Assembly: GCA_947495915.1 (NCBI GenBank)
Contig: CANMAW010000005.1
Span: 248,001 to 312,000 of the forward strand
DNA: 64,000 nucleotides
Direction: 5' to 3'
Source of the DNA: Maribacter algarum (ex Lu et al. 2025) (nom. illeg.)
Lineage (GTDB): Bacteria; Bacteroidota; Bacteroidia; Flavobacteriales; Flavobacteriaceae
Part shown: piece after piece, positions 1 through 10,044 of the stretch
Position numbering within the stretch: position 1 is the first letter of the stretch
Layout of the letters: every line of letters starts with the position of its first letter
The notes under the pieces: generated by a model
The model's database searches: none
Told to the model about the DNA's origin: nothing
Seen by the model: the letters and a program-made list of their open reading frames with translations, nothing else
Position numbers and translations under genes: made by a program

Positions 1-1
1 A

Positions 2-925
2 GACAAGAAGTTTTATGACGGATTAACCTTTCACCGGGTAATGAGAGACTTTATGATTCAAGGTGGTGATCCACTAGGAACTGGTATGGGCAACCCTGGT
101 TATAAATTTATAGATGAATTCAATGATTCTTTAGTTCATAACAAAAAAGGAATTCTCTCAATGGCCAACTCTGGCCCTACTTCGAACGGAAGCCAATTTT
201 TCATCACCCACAAAGAAACACCTTGGCTGAACGGAAGACATACCGTGTTCGGGGAGGTTGTTTTAGGCATGCCGGTTGTTGATACCATTGCCAATGTACC
301 TGTTGCGGGGGCAAACAAACCTGTAGAAACGGTGAAAATGAATACCATTGAAATTATACGAAATGGTAAAGAAGCTAAGAAATTTGATGCTGTTGCAGTA
401 ATGACTGAATATTTTGCAAAAGAGGAAGAACGCTTAGCTACCATTGAGAAAGAGAGACAAGAAAAAGCTGCAGCCTTGGTAAAAGTAAAAGAATCATTTG
501 TTGCCAATTTAGATGCACAAAAGGCAAAAGCTAAAACGCTACCATCTGGTCTTAAAATATTAACTATTACAACAGGAACAGGAGAAAAACCAAGACTAGG
601 CACTAAGGTGTTAGTAAAATATGCGGGTTACTTAGAAAATGGAGATTTGTTTGATAGTAATTATGCGGAAGTAGCTAAAATATATACCGTTTTTGATTGG
701 AATAGAGAACAAGCAGGCGGTTATGAACCAATACCAATGACATACAGTACTGATGCTCCTTTAATTGCTGGATTCAAAGAAGGCCTGTTAAATATGGTGA
801 TTGGTGATAAAGTAAGAGTTTTTATACCTTCTCATTTGGCCTATGGAGAGCAAGGTAGTCGTAATGTAATTCCACCAAATGCTGACCTAGTATTTGACCT
901 AGAGATTACAGGTTCAGCACAATAA
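2..925 (+). CDS. Peptidyl-prolyl isomerase, cyclophilin domain fused to C-terminal FKBP domain (5' truncated by window edge)
   Basis: Frame is open to the left edge ([36 protein letters not shown]). Cyclophilin motifs [14 protein letters not shown] and [11 protein letters not shown], then FKBP motifs [46 protein letters not shown] and [13 protein letters not shown]. Confidence 0.93.
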   Translation, partial: DKKFYDGLTFHRVMRDFMIQGGDPLGTGMGNPGYKFIDEFNDSLVHNKKGILSMANSGPTSNGSQFFITHKETPWLNGRHTVFGEVVLGMPVVDTIANVPVAGANKPVETVKMNTIEIIRNGKEAKKFDAVAVMTEYFAKEEERLATIEKERQEKAAALVKVKESFVANLDAQKAKAKTLPSGLKILTITTGTGEKPRLGTKVLVKYAGYLENGDLFDSNYAEVAKIYTVFDWNREQAGGYEPIPMTYSTDAPLIAGFKEGLLNMVIGDKVRVFIPSHLAYGEQGSRNVIPPNADLVFDLEITGSAQ

Positions 926-946
926 TAGCGAACAATTAAACGAATT

Positions 947-970
947 AAACCCGCACATGCGGGTTTTTTT
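947..970 (+). terminator. Rho-independent terminator
   Basis: aaacccgcacatgcgggttttttt: GC-rich stem plus T-run just after the PPIase stop. Confidence 0.85.
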
Positions 971-1036
971 TATTATTTTCAGTAAGTACTTAAGCAGCTA
1001 CTTACAAGTAGCATATTAGTAAAAACCCCTACTGAA

Positions 1037-2107
1037 ATGAAAAAAAAGTTTCTACCGCTATCAGTCCTTTATCTATTCCTATTTATAGCTTGTTCAAGCT
1101 CATCAACAACAACGGAAATTGATAATGAAATTGCCATAGAAAACCCTGAAAATAACGATGAACAAGAATCTGAAGGTGACACTTCGCTTTCGGTGGTGGA
1201 AACCTTTGGGCAGTTACGCGTTTTGGGCAAAAATTTAGTTGACCAAAATGATCAAATTATTCAACTAAGAGGCATGTCGTTATCATGGAGTCAATGGTGG
1301 CCACAGTTTTACACCAATGAAGTTGTGCAGTGGTTGAAAGAAGACTTTAAAGTTACCATTGTTCGAGCTTCTATGGGCATTGAAGATCCTGGAGGATATT
1401 TAGAGAACAAGGCTTCAGAAAAAGAGAAAATATTTACCGTAATTGATGCTGCCATAGACGAAGGCTTATATGTTATTGTTGATTGGCATAGTCATCATGC
1501 GGAAGACTATACAGAAGAAGCTAGACTCTTCTTTGCTGAAGTTGCCCAAAAATATGGTGACTTTCCTAACATCATTTATGAAACCTATAACGAACCATTA
1601 GATACCGCCTCATGGAATGATACAATTAAACCGTATCATGAAAGTGTAATCGCAGAAATACGAAAACATGATCCTGATAATGTTATTATTGCGGGTACAC
1701 GCTCTTGGTCGCAACGTGTTGATGAAGTTATTGACAATCGCTTATCTGACACCAATACCATGTACACTTTACATTATTATGCAGCTTCACACAAACAAGA
1801 ACTTCGCGATATAGCGCAACTCGCTATTGCTGCAGAAATTCCACTTTTTGTTACCGAATATGGTGTTACTGAATACACCGGCGATGGATTTATTGATGTT
1901 TCAGAAGCAGAAACTTGGTGGGCTTTTCTTGATACAAATAATATCTCATGGTGCAATTGGTCTATTGCAGATAAGGAAGAAACTTCAGCTGCTGTAAAAC
2001 CAGGCGCAAGTGGTTTAGGACGATGGCCTTTGACCATGTTAACCCAATCAGGACTCATGGTTCGTGAAGAAATTCGGGCTAAAAACACCAGTTATAGTGC
2101 CGACTAA
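1037..2107 (+). CDS. Secreted/lipoprotein glycoside hydrolase, GH5-type endoglucanase
   Basis: Lipobox-like FIACSSSS; GH5 motifs LRGMSLSW, VIVDWHSH, IIYETYNEPL, LHYYAASH, LFVTEYGVTEYTG, WCNWSIADKEE. Confidence 0.88.
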   Translation: MKKKFLPLSVLYLFLFIACSSSSTTTEIDNEIAIENPENNDEQESEGDTSLSVVETFGQLRVLGKNLVDQNDQIIQLRGMSLSWSQWWPQFYTNEVVQWLKEDFKVTIVRASMGIEDPGGYLENKASEKEKIFTVIDAAIDEGLYVIVDWHSHHAEDYTEEARLFFAEVAQKYGDFPNIIYETYNEPLDTASWNDTIKPYHESVIAEIRKHDPDNVIIAGTRSWSQRVDEVIDNRLSDTNTMYTLHYYAASHKQELRDIAQLAIAAEIPLFVTEYGVTEYTGDGFIDVSEAETWWAFLDTNNISWCNWSIADKEETSAAVKPGASGLGRWPLTMLTQSGLMVREEIRAKNTSYSAD

Positions 2108-2238
2108 ATACTCTTTATAGGTAGTACGAAAACCCGTTAATCGATACTTGAACTTTTTTATTTACCGTTCATCTAAAAAAAATACTAGCTTTTAGAATGC
2201 TCCGTTATTCCAATTCAATTAACCTAAAAACCCCAACT

Positions 2239-2595
2239 ATGAATTGGTACTTAAAAGCTTTTAAACAATATGCTGATTTTAGCGGTAGAGCTAGAAGAAA
2301 AGAATTTTGGATGTTTTTCTTATTTAATATGCTGTTTACTTACGGCACTATGCTACTCGCTATCGTTCTTGATATTCCCCAACTAATGTTTCTGACGCTT
2401 ATTTATGTGTTGGCCTCATTAATTCCGGGTATTGCAGTCGGTGTTCGCAGAATGCATGATATAGGAAAAAGCGGATGGTTTATTCTAATACCATACTACA
2501 ACCTATATTTATTGTGTTGTGATAGTCAATTTGATGACAACGAATACGGACCAAATCCGAAAGCTACAGAAGACGCAGCATTACAAAAAGTTTAA
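2239..2595 (+). CDS. DUF805 family membrane protein
   Basis: MNWYLKAFKQYADFSGRARRKEFWMFFLFN and VRRMHDIGKSGWFILIP are DUF805 hallmarks. The internal ATG at 2239 is preferred over the ORF-track start at 2197. Confidence 0.85.
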   Translation: MNWYLKAFKQYADFSGRARRKEFWMFFLFNMLFTYGTMLLAIVLDIPQLMFLTLIYVLASLIPGIAVGVRRMHDIGKSGWFILIPYYNLYLLCCDSQFDDNEYGPNPKATEDAALQKV

Positions 2596-2615
2596 AAAAA
2601 CTTTATCTCAAATAC

Positions 2616-2648
2616 AAAAGGGATTGCAACATGCAATCCCTTTTTTTT
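2616..2648. terminator. Intrinsic terminator, probably bidirectional between convergent genes
   Basis: aaaagggattgcaacatgcaatccctttttttt between DUF805 (+) and pepD (-). Confidence 0.85.
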
Positions 2649-2660
2649 ATCTATAAATGG

Positions 2661-4124
2661 TTATTGTTTCTTCGGAATATCTTCTAATATAGTCAATAAG
2701 AATTTCCAGAATTTTTGAACCGATGAAATCTGTACACGTTCATCTGGCGAATGTGCTCCACGAATGGTAGGTCCAAAACTAATCATATCCATCTCCGGAT
2801 AATTTTGGCCTAAAATTCCACATTCCAATCCTGCATGACAGGCAACCACTCGTGGTTCTTCTTTAAAAAGAGATTCATATTTCGTCTTCAATAATTTCAA
2901 TATAGCAGAATTAGGATTCGGATTCCAACCTGGATAATCTCCAGAAAAACTGACTTCAAAACCAGCTAATTCAAAGGTCGATTTTAAAGCAAAGGCTAAA
3001 TCCATTTTCGCAGAATTCACCGATGATCGCGTCAAACATCCTATCTTGATTTTACCCTCTGCAACAAGCACTCGTGCAATATTATTCGAAGTTTCAACCA
3101 AATCAGGTATCGAGGCACTCATCGCATAAACACCGTTGTGTGCTGCATACAATGATCCTAGCAGCTTTTCTTGTGAACCTAAGCCCATCACTTTTTTAGG
3201 AAGTTTCACAGGTTTCATTTCAATATGTAACTCTGGTTCTGTAAGCTTCAATTCTGACTTAATTGTATGTGCTAAAGTTTTAAAAGAATTTAAAAAATCA
3301 CTTTCTTGGTTGTTATAAACCACCACCATTGCTGTGCTTTCGCGAGGAATGGCATTTCGTAAACTACCACCATCAATACTAGAAATACGTATGTGGTGAT
3401 TTAAAGAACAGTGGTACAAAATGCGGTTCATAATCTTATTTGCATTACCCAAACCTTTGTCGATATCCATACCGCTGTGGCCACCTTTTAGTGATTTCAC
3501 CTCAATGGTATAACCTTGTACGGCTCTTGGCAAAGGTTTTTCGCTATAGTCCCGTTTTGCGGTTACATCAATACCTCCGGCGCAGCCTATATCAATTTCA
3601 TCGTCTTCTTCGGTATCTAGGTTCAATAATATTTCACCTTGTAGCACTCCAGATTCCAATCCGAAAGCACCTGTCATTCCGGTTTCTTCATCAATGGTAA
3701 ATAAAGCTTCTATAGCTGGGTGTTTGATCGTTGAACTTTCAAGTAAAGCCATAATTGCAGCAACCCCCATACCGTTATCTGCACCTAAAGTGGTGCCTTT
3801 TGCTTTGACCCAATCATCCTCCACAAACATGGCAATTCCTTGGGTTAAAAAATCAAATTCGGTATCGTTATTTTTTTGATGAACCATATCTAAATGCGAT
3901 TGTAAGGTCACTTGCTTTCGATCTTCCATTCCGACGCTAGCAGGTTTACGTATGATCACATTTCCGATAGGGTCAGTAAACGTTTCTAAATTCAAAGCTT
4001 TTCCAAAATCAACCATGAACTGTATAACACGTTTTTCTTTTTTACTTGGGCGCGGAACTTCATTTAAATCTGCAAATTTATTCCAGACATCAGTGGGATT
4101 TAATTTTCTTACTTCAGAACTCAT
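2661..4124 (-). CDS. pepD: Aminoacyl-histidine dipeptidase (Xaa-His dipeptidase, M20 family)
   Basis: VTLQSHLDMVHQKN, GTTLGADNGMGVAAIMALLE, FTIDEETGMTGAFGL, CHAGLECGIL, SFGPTIRGAHSPDERVQI. Confidence 0.93.
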   Translation of the reverse strand: MSSEVRKLNPTDVWNKFADLNEVPRPSKKEKRVIQFMVDFGKALNLETFTDPIGNVIIRKPASVGMEDRKQVTLQSHLDMVHQKNNDTEFDFLTQGIAMFVEDDWVKAKGTTLGADNGMGVAAIMALLESSTIKHPAIEALFTIDEETGMTGAFGLESGVLQGEILLNLDTEEDDEIDIGCAGGIDVTAKRDYSEKPLPRAVQGYTIEVKSLKGGHSGMDIDKGLGNANKIMNRILYHCSLNHHIRISSIDGGSLRNAIPRESTAMVVVYNNQESDFLNSFKTLAHTIKSELKLTEPELHIEMKPVKLPKKVMGLGSQEKLLGSLYAAHNGVYAMSASIPDLVETSNNIARVLVAEGKIKIGCLTRSSVNSAKMDLAFALKSTFELAGFEVSFSGDYPGWNPNPNSAILKLLKTKYESLFKEEPRVVACHAGLECGILGQNYPEMDMISFGPTIRGAHSPDERVQISSVQKFWKFLLTILEDIPKKQ

Positions 4125-4142
4125 GGTAGTGTTTTATTTCTG

Positions 4143-4150
4143 CAAAAATA
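4143..4150 (-). promoter_or_regulatory. Putative Bacteroidota -7 element (TATTTTTG) of pepD
   Basis: Exact match to TAnnTTTG on the minus strand, 18 nt upstream of the pepD ATG. No clear -33 TTTG. Confidence 0.45.
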
Positions 4151-4183
4151 CAATCAGAATTGATTTTATGTACGGCATTTAAC

Positions 4184-4191
4184 TAAATTTG
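4184..4191 (+). promoter_or_regulatory. Putative Bacteroidota -7 element (TAAATTTG), 5 nt before the ATG
   Basis: Exact TAnnTTTG match upstream of ATG 4197. Confidence 0.45.
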
Positions 4192-4196
4192 GACGT

Positions 4197-5285
4197 ATGC
4201 GGACGTATAAATCAAACTTAAAAAACAAACTTAGAAATGGTATTCCCCTAAGTCTGATTCCGCAAATCATAGTAGTACAATGGTTGGCTAGTCGCCCTGA
4301 AATAATCGAACAGTATTACAGTACAGGCATTTACAAAAATATAAGTCTTTTTTTTAGAACATTATTTGGATGGATTCCTTTCTCAATTGGAGAAATAATC
4401 TACACACTGATTATGGTCATAACCCTGCGTTATATTTTTCGCAATTGGAGAAAAATAAAGCTGCATCCACTATCTTTTGTAAGAGATACCCTTGTAGTTC
4501 TTGCCGTTTTTTACTTCACTTTTCATTTATTATGGGGATTAAACTATTACCGCCAGCCCCTTTATCTAACCTTAGAAATAGAAGAGGAAGCTAGCTATGA
4601 AGAGATTAAAGACCTTACGAATGCCTTAATTGCTAAAACCAATGCGCTTCAAATACAGCTTACGGCTGATAGCACGAAAATCGTAAACTTCCCATTTACG
4701 AGAACCGAAGTGTTTAAGAAAACCGTCGCTAATTATGACCAAGTGGCTAAGGAATTTCCATTTTTAAAATACCAACGCACTAACCTGAAAAAATCGATGT
4801 ATAGTAGTATGTCAAGCTATCTCGGTATCGGTGGTTACTTGAATCCGTTTACTAATGAAGCTCAGGTTAATACCAAAACACCCTTATTTCGATTTCCTGT
4901 AGTTACGGCTCACGAAATTGGTCATCAAGTAGGTTATTCAGCTGAAAATGAAACCAACTTAATAGGATATATTGTGACGCAAAAGAATGAGGATGTTTAT
5001 TTTCAATATGCCGCCACAGCCTATGCCCTTGCTTATTGTTTGAATGCGATTCATCGTACCGATGAGGCTACTTTTAATCGCTTCATGAAAAAACTAAACA
5101 AAGGAGTTAAAGAAAACTATCAAGAACTTCAAGAATATCACGAAGCTTACGAAAATCCATTAGAACCTATTTTTACCTCTATTTTTAATGCTTTTCTTAA
5201 AGCAAATAATCAAACCGATGGGGTTAAAAGTTATAGTCGCGTAGTGCATTTATTAGTAGGGTACCATAAAAAGTATCCCCTATAA
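4197..5285 (+). CDS. DUF3810 family membrane-anchored protein with HExxH-like metallopeptidase motif
   Basis: Multiple N-terminal TM segments; VVTAHEIGHQVGYSAENETNLIGYI. Confidence 0.82.
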   Translation: MRTYKSNLKNKLRNGIPLSLIPQIIVVQWLASRPEIIEQYYSTGIYKNISLFFRTLFGWIPFSIGEIIYTLIMVITLRYIFRNWRKIKLHPLSFVRDTLVVLAVFYFTFHLLWGLNYYRQPLYLTLEIEEEASYEEIKDLTNALIAKTNALQIQLTADSTKIVNFPFTRTEVFKKTVANYDQVAKEFPFLKYQRTNLKKSMYSSMSSYLGIGGYLNPFTNEAQVNTKTPLFRFPVVTAHEIGHQVGYSAENETNLIGYIVTQKNEDVYFQYAATAYALAYCLNAIHRTDEATFNRFMKKLNKGVKENYQELQEYHEAYENPLEPIFTSIFNAFLKANNQTDGVKSYSRVVHLLVGYHKKYPL

Positions 5286-5446
5286 ATGCATATCACCATT
5301 GATAGTATGTCAATTTCAGACCCACTTTTTTGAAGTATTAAAAGTTCTATTACTACCACTTCAGATATTGTGTTAAATAAAACAAAACTAGTCTGTAAAT
5401 TCAACGACTTCCCTTACATTTATGAAGACTAATTAAACTAAAATTT

Positions 5447-8395
5447 ATGAAAATGAGACTCCTAGCACTCGCCATTTTATGGTGTGGTAGCTCCTTGTTT
5501 GCGCAAGACTACTTCCCAGAAAATGCTGGTGTAAAATCAAAAAACAACAATTACACTGCTTTTACAAATGCTAAAATTTATGTAACACCCACCACCATAA
5601 TTGACAACGGAATTTTGTTGATTCAAAATGGAAAAGTTGCCCAAGTAGGCGCTTCAGTTAATTTACCAACTAACACGGTTATAATTGATGCCAAAGGGCA
5701 AACAATTTATCCTTCATTTATTGATGTGTTCTCAAAATTCGGAGTAGAACAAGCAAAGCGACCAAAAGGCGGCGGCCGTGCTTCGCAGTATGATGCTGAG
5801 CGAGAAGGCTTTTACTGGAATGATCATATAATGCCAGAAAACACCGCAATTTCAAAATTTAAATACGACGACAAAAAAGCAAAAACTCTACGCGATGTAG
5901 GCTTTGGTGTTGTCAACTCACACATTCATGATGGCATTGTTCGAGGTTCGGGTGTTTTAGTTGCCTTGAATGGCAGTGGCAATGATGCAAACAGAATTTT
6001 AGATGATCAATCTGCACAATATCTTTCGTTTTCGAAAAGTGTTCTTAAAAAACAAGCGTACCCAACTTCATTAATGGGGGCTATGGCACTATTACGACAA
6101 ATGTATTCTGATGCGAAGTGGTATGGTGCAGGTAACGCAAACACCAAAGATCGCTCGTTAGAAGCGTTAAATGAAAACAGAGATTTAGTCCAAATTTTTG
6201 AAGCAAAAGACAAAGGCAATGCCTTACGTGCAGATAAAATTGGTGATGCCAATGGCATTCAATTTGTTATTTTAGGAGGCGGTAATGAATACGAACGCAT
6301 CGCTGAAATAAAAGGTACGAATGCTAAATTTATTCTGCCATTGAATTTTCCTGATGCCTATGACGTTTCAGACCCCATTGCTGCAGATTATGTGAACTTG
6401 AAAAATATGCGTAAATGGAATCAAGCCCCATCAAATCCGAAGGTTTTGGCGGAAAACGGAATTCCATTTTCTTTCACTTTGAATGATTTAAAATCTCCTG
6501 CAAAATTCAAAGAAAAAGTATTAAAAGCTATTCAATACGGACTCCCAAAAACCAAAGCACTAGAAGCATTAACTACAACTCCGGCCGCTATCTTAGGTCA
6601 ATCAGCTAATATTGGCAGCTTACAAGTGGGCCGACAAGCAAATTTCTTAATTGCTTCTGGTGACATCTTTGATAAGAGCACCACTATTTATGAGAATTGG
6701 GTTCAGGGTCAAAAGAATGTGATTAACGACAAAAGTCAAAAAGATATTCGTGGCAACTATGATTTATCTGTTGCCGGTATTACTTATAACATGACTATAA
6801 GAGGTGAAATAAGTAAACCTAAAATCGAAATCAAGCAAGACACCAACAAATTGAAATCTAAAATTAGCTATGCTAATGATTGGGTTTCTTTTTCCTTCGC
6901 TGATACAGAAGGAAAAAATTATCGTATGACAAGTTTAGTGACTAAGGGGTCTGATAATTTGAAGGGCAAACTTATCTTACCCAACGGAAACAATACAGCC
7001 TTTACTGCTTTAAAAACAGGAGCATTTACCGAAGACAAAAAAGAAGATCAAAGTAAGACGGCTGTAGAAGTGATGCCGGTTACCTATCCAAATCTAGCCT
7101 ATGGCACCAAAAGTCTTCCGAAAGCAGAAACCATATTGTTTAAAAATGCCACGGTTTGGACGAGTGAAGAAGCAGGAATTCTAACCATGACCGATGTTTT
7201 GGTAAAGAATGGAAAAATAGCCAAAATCGGCACCAAGCTTCCTGAAGGAAACGCCAAAGTTATTGATGCTTTAGGCAAACACCTCACCGCTGGGGTTATT
7301 GATGAGCACACGCATATTGCCGCCCTTTCTGTGAATGAGGCTGGGCACAATTCAACAGCAGAAGTTAAAATGGAAGATGTAGTTGATAATGAAGATATCA
7401 ATATTTACCGGCAGTTAGCTGGTGGTGTTACTACCGCCCAATTACTTCATGGTTCTGCTAATCCCATAGGTGGTAGGTCTGCAATCTTAAAATTGAAATG
7501 GGGTGAAACACCTGAAAATATGATTATTGATAATTCTCCTAAGTTTATCAAGTTCGCTTTGGGTGAAAATGTAAAACAAAGTAACTGGCAGAGCTTTTCA
7601 AGATTTCCGCAAACGCGTATGGGTGTTGAACAGGTATTCATGAATTACTTTCAGCGTGCGAAAGAATACGATACCAAAAAGAAAAGCGGGGTACCATTTC
7701 GATATGATGAAGAAATGGAAGTGTTAGCTGAAATCATCAACGGTGAGCGCTTTATCAGTTGTCACTCGTACGTGCAAAGTGAGATTAATATGATGATGAA
7801 GGTGGCCGATAAATTTAATTTTACCGTGAACACCTTTACACACATTCTAGAAGGTTACAAAGTTGCAGATAAGATGAAAGAGCACGGCGTTGGGGCTGGA
7901 ACATTTAGTGACTGGTGGGCTTACAAATATGAAGTGAACGATGCCATTCCTTATAATGCAGCCATTATGCAAAAGGTAGGTGTTACAGTAGCGATTAATA
8001 GCGATGATCAAGAAATGGCACGTCGTTTAAATCAAGAAGCTGCAAAAACGGTGAAATATGGTGGTATGACAGAACTTGAAGCTTGGAAAATGGTGACCAT
8101 AAATCCTGCGAAACTCTTACATATTGATGAACGGGTTGGAAGTATTAAAGAGGGAAAAGATGCTGATTTAGTGCTGTGGAATGACCACCCGATGTCGATT
8201 TATGCTAAAGCGGAAAAAACACTGATTGAAGGCGTAGTCTACTTCGATATCGAAAAAGATCAACAAATGCGGGAAGCTATTCAGAAAGAACGTAGCAAAT
8301 TGATTGATATGATGTTACAAGAAAAAGCAGGTGGTGGTAAAACGCAAGGTCCGAAAATGAGTAAGAAAGAAAATATGACTTGCGAAAGTCTATAA
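5447..8395 (+). CDS. Secreted double amidohydrolase-family protein (degenerate N-terminal module, apparently intact C-terminal module)
   Basis: Signal peptide; N-module IYPSFIDVFSKFG lacks HxH; C-module AGVIDEHTHIAA, HSYVQ, FTHILEGYK, INSDDQEMARR, GSIKEGKDADLVLW. Confidence 0.88.
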   Translation: MKMRLLALAILWCGSSLFAQDYFPENAGVKSKNNNYTAFTNAKIYVTPTTIIDNGILLIQNGKVAQVGASVNLPTNTVIIDAKGQTIYPSFIDVFSKFGVEQAKRPKGGGRASQYDAEREGFYWNDHIMPENTAISKFKYDDKKAKTLRDVGFGVVNSHIHDGIVRGSGVLVALNGSGNDANRILDDQSAQYLSFSKSVLKKQAYPTSLMGAMALLRQMYSDAKWYGAGNANTKDRSLEALNENRDLVQIFEAKDKGNALRADKIGDANGIQFVILGGGNEYERIAEIKGTNAKFILPLNFPDAYDVSDPIAADYVNLKNMRKWNQAPSNPKVLAENGIPFSFTLNDLKSPAKFKEKVLKAIQYGLPKTKALEALTTTPAAILGQSANIGSLQVGRQANFLIASGDIFDKSTTIYENWVQGQKNVINDKSQKDIRGNYDLSVAGITYNMTIRGEISKPKIEIKQDTNKLKSKISYANDWVSFSFADTEGKNYRMTSLVTKGSDNLKGKLILPNGNNTAFTALKTGAFTEDKKEDQSKTAVEVMPVTYPNLAYGTKSLPKAETILFKNATVWTSEEAGILTMTDVLVKNGKIAKIGTKLPEGNAKVIDALGKHLTAGVIDEHTHIAALSVNEAGHNSTAEVKMEDVVDNEDINIYRQLAGGVTTAQLLHGSANPIGGRSAILKLKWGETPENMIIDNSPKFIKFALGENVKQSNWQSFSRFPQTRMGVEQVFMNYFQRAKEYDTKKKSGVPFRYDEEMEVLAEIINGERFISCHSYVQSEINMMMKVADKFNFTVNTFTHILEGYKVADKMKEHGVGAGTFSDWWAYKYEVNDAIPYNAAIMQKVGVTVAINSDDQEMARRLNQEAAKTVKYGGMTELEAWKMVTINPAKLLHIDERVGSIKEGKDADLVLWNDHPMSIYAKAEKTLIEGVVYFDIEKDQQMREAIQKERSKLIDMMLQEKAGGGKTQGPKMSKKENMTCESL

Positions 8396-8418
8396 ACGGA
8401 ACCTCTAAAAAATAAATC

Positions 8419-9708
8419 ATGAAAAAAATTAAACATATATTTTTAGCACTGTTCCTGATTAGTGCAACAAGCAATTGGGCACAGCAAACCCCAGCGGGTG
8501 AACAGACTGAGGTAATTACCATTACTGGTGCCACGGCACATATTGGTGACGGCACCATTATCGAAAACTGTACCATCGTTTTTGAAAATGGAAAAATTAC
8601 CGCCATTGGTACGGGTGAAACAACACAAGGCACCATAATCGATGCCTCTGGCAAACATGTATACCCGGGTTTTATAGCTCCGGTAAAAGAATTGGGACTT
8701 ATTGAAGTGAACGCGGTTCGTGCGAGTAATGATGCCGATGAAATCGGAGATATTATTCCGCATGTACGTAGTTTAATTGCCTATAATTCAGAATCAAAAG
8801 TAGTAGAAAGTATGCGCCCGAACGGAGTTTTAATCGGGCAGGTCACACCTAAAGGAGGTCGTATTTCGGGTACATCTTCTATCGTGCAATTTGATGCCTG
8901 GAACTGGGAAGATGCAGCCATTAAAGTCGATGACGGTATTCATTTGCATTGGCCAAGTTCATTTCGAAGAGGTCGCTGGTGGATGGGTGAACCGCGCGGT
9001 TTACATCCAAATAAAGACTACCAAAAGCAAGTTGAAGAAGTAACAACCTTCTTACAAAATGCAGCTGCCTATGGCGGCGGACAGGCTAAAGAGTTAAATC
9101 CTGCTTTTGCAGCCATGCAAGGTACCTTTGATGGCCGTCAAAAATTATACATTTATGCTGATGGTGAAAAAGAAATCATTGATGGTATTACACTAGCCAA
9201 AAATGCAGGTATTACTCAAATCGTATTGGTAGGTGGTTATAGTGGCTACAAAGTGATTGATTTCTTAAAAGAAAATGATATTCCGGTATTGGTACAGTTT
9301 ACACACAACGTGCCAAGTTTTGAAGATGATGATTACGATTTACCCTATAAATTACCCAAGTTATTATCTGATGCCGGATTGTTAGTCGCTATTCAAAACG
9401 GAGATGCAAGTAACTTTCAAACAAGAAACTTACCGTTTTACGCTGGTCAGGTGGTAGGCCAAGGGTTGGAAAAAGAAAAAGCCGTGCAAATGCTCACCGG
9501 AAATACGGCAAAAATTTTAGGTATTGATGCCACTCATGGTACATTAAAAGTTGGTAAAAGTGCAACGCTATTTATCTCGGAAGGAGATGCCCTAGATATG
9601 CGCACCAATATTTTAACGCACGCCTTTATAGATGGTAGAAACATCTCTCTAGAAACTCACCAAACTGAGCTCTGGAAACGTTACTCTGAAAAATATGAGG
9701 GAAAATAG
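8419..9708 (+). CDS. Secreted amidohydrolase-family protein lacking the HxH motif
   Basis: Signal peptide; IIDASGKHVYPGFIAPVKELG (amidohydrolase N-terminal strand without HxH); MLTGNTAKILGIDATHGTLKVGKSATLFI. Confidence 0.85.
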   Translation: MKKIKHIFLALFLISATSNWAQQTPAGEQTEVITITGATAHIGDGTIIENCTIVFENGKITAIGTGETTQGTIIDASGKHVYPGFIAPVKELGLIEVNAVRASNDADEIGDIIPHVRSLIAYNSESKVVESMRPNGVLIGQVTPKGGRISGTSSIVQFDAWNWEDAAIKVDDGIHLHWPSSFRRGRWWMGEPRGLHPNKDYQKQVEEVTTFLQNAAAYGGGQAKELNPAFAAMQGTFDGRQKLYIYADGEKEIIDGITLAKNAGITQIVLVGGYSGYKVIDFLKENDIPVLVQFTHNVPSFEDDDYDLPYKLPKLLSDAGLLVAIQNGDASNFQTRNLPFYAGQVVGQGLEKEKAVQMLTGNTAKILGIDATHGTLKVGKSATLFISEGDALDMRTNILTHAFIDGRNISLETHQTELWKRYSEKYEGK

Positions 9709-9766
9709 CGAGTTTATATTGTAACAATTCTATTTGTAACTAAGAAATACAATATAGAAATCAAAT

Positions 9767-9806
9767 AAAAACCACCGCTCTTCAGCCGAAGGGTGGTGGT
9801 TTTTTA
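9767..9806 (+). terminator. Intrinsic terminator
   Basis: aaaaaccaccgctcttc-agcc-gaagggtggtggttttt: 17-bp stem including two G-U wobbles, then T-run. Confidence 0.88.
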
Positions 9807-10044
9807 GCTTTGCCAAAAATTGTAAAGTTTAGGTTCTAAGCAAACAAAAGTTACTACTTTGCCGCACTTCTAGATAACTCCAAATTACCCCCACAACAAA
9901 AACCCTTAAATCCATAATCTATTAACACCAACAGCTCTATAACAAAGAACGAAAAACGAAATAACCCGTAACAAATTCTATTTTTTAACTACCAATAGCT
10001 ACTAGTACAATTCATCAATTCAATCAATCAAAAAAAATAATCAC

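Noticed and set aside
136-603. Antisense ORF of 155 aa opposite the PPIase gene
   Set aside because: Overlaps a strongly conserved cyclophilin/FKBP coding frame; composition typical of a shadow ORF.
3136-3879. Several plus-strand ORFs opposite pepD
   Set aside because: Shadow ORFs of a conserved M20 peptidase gene.
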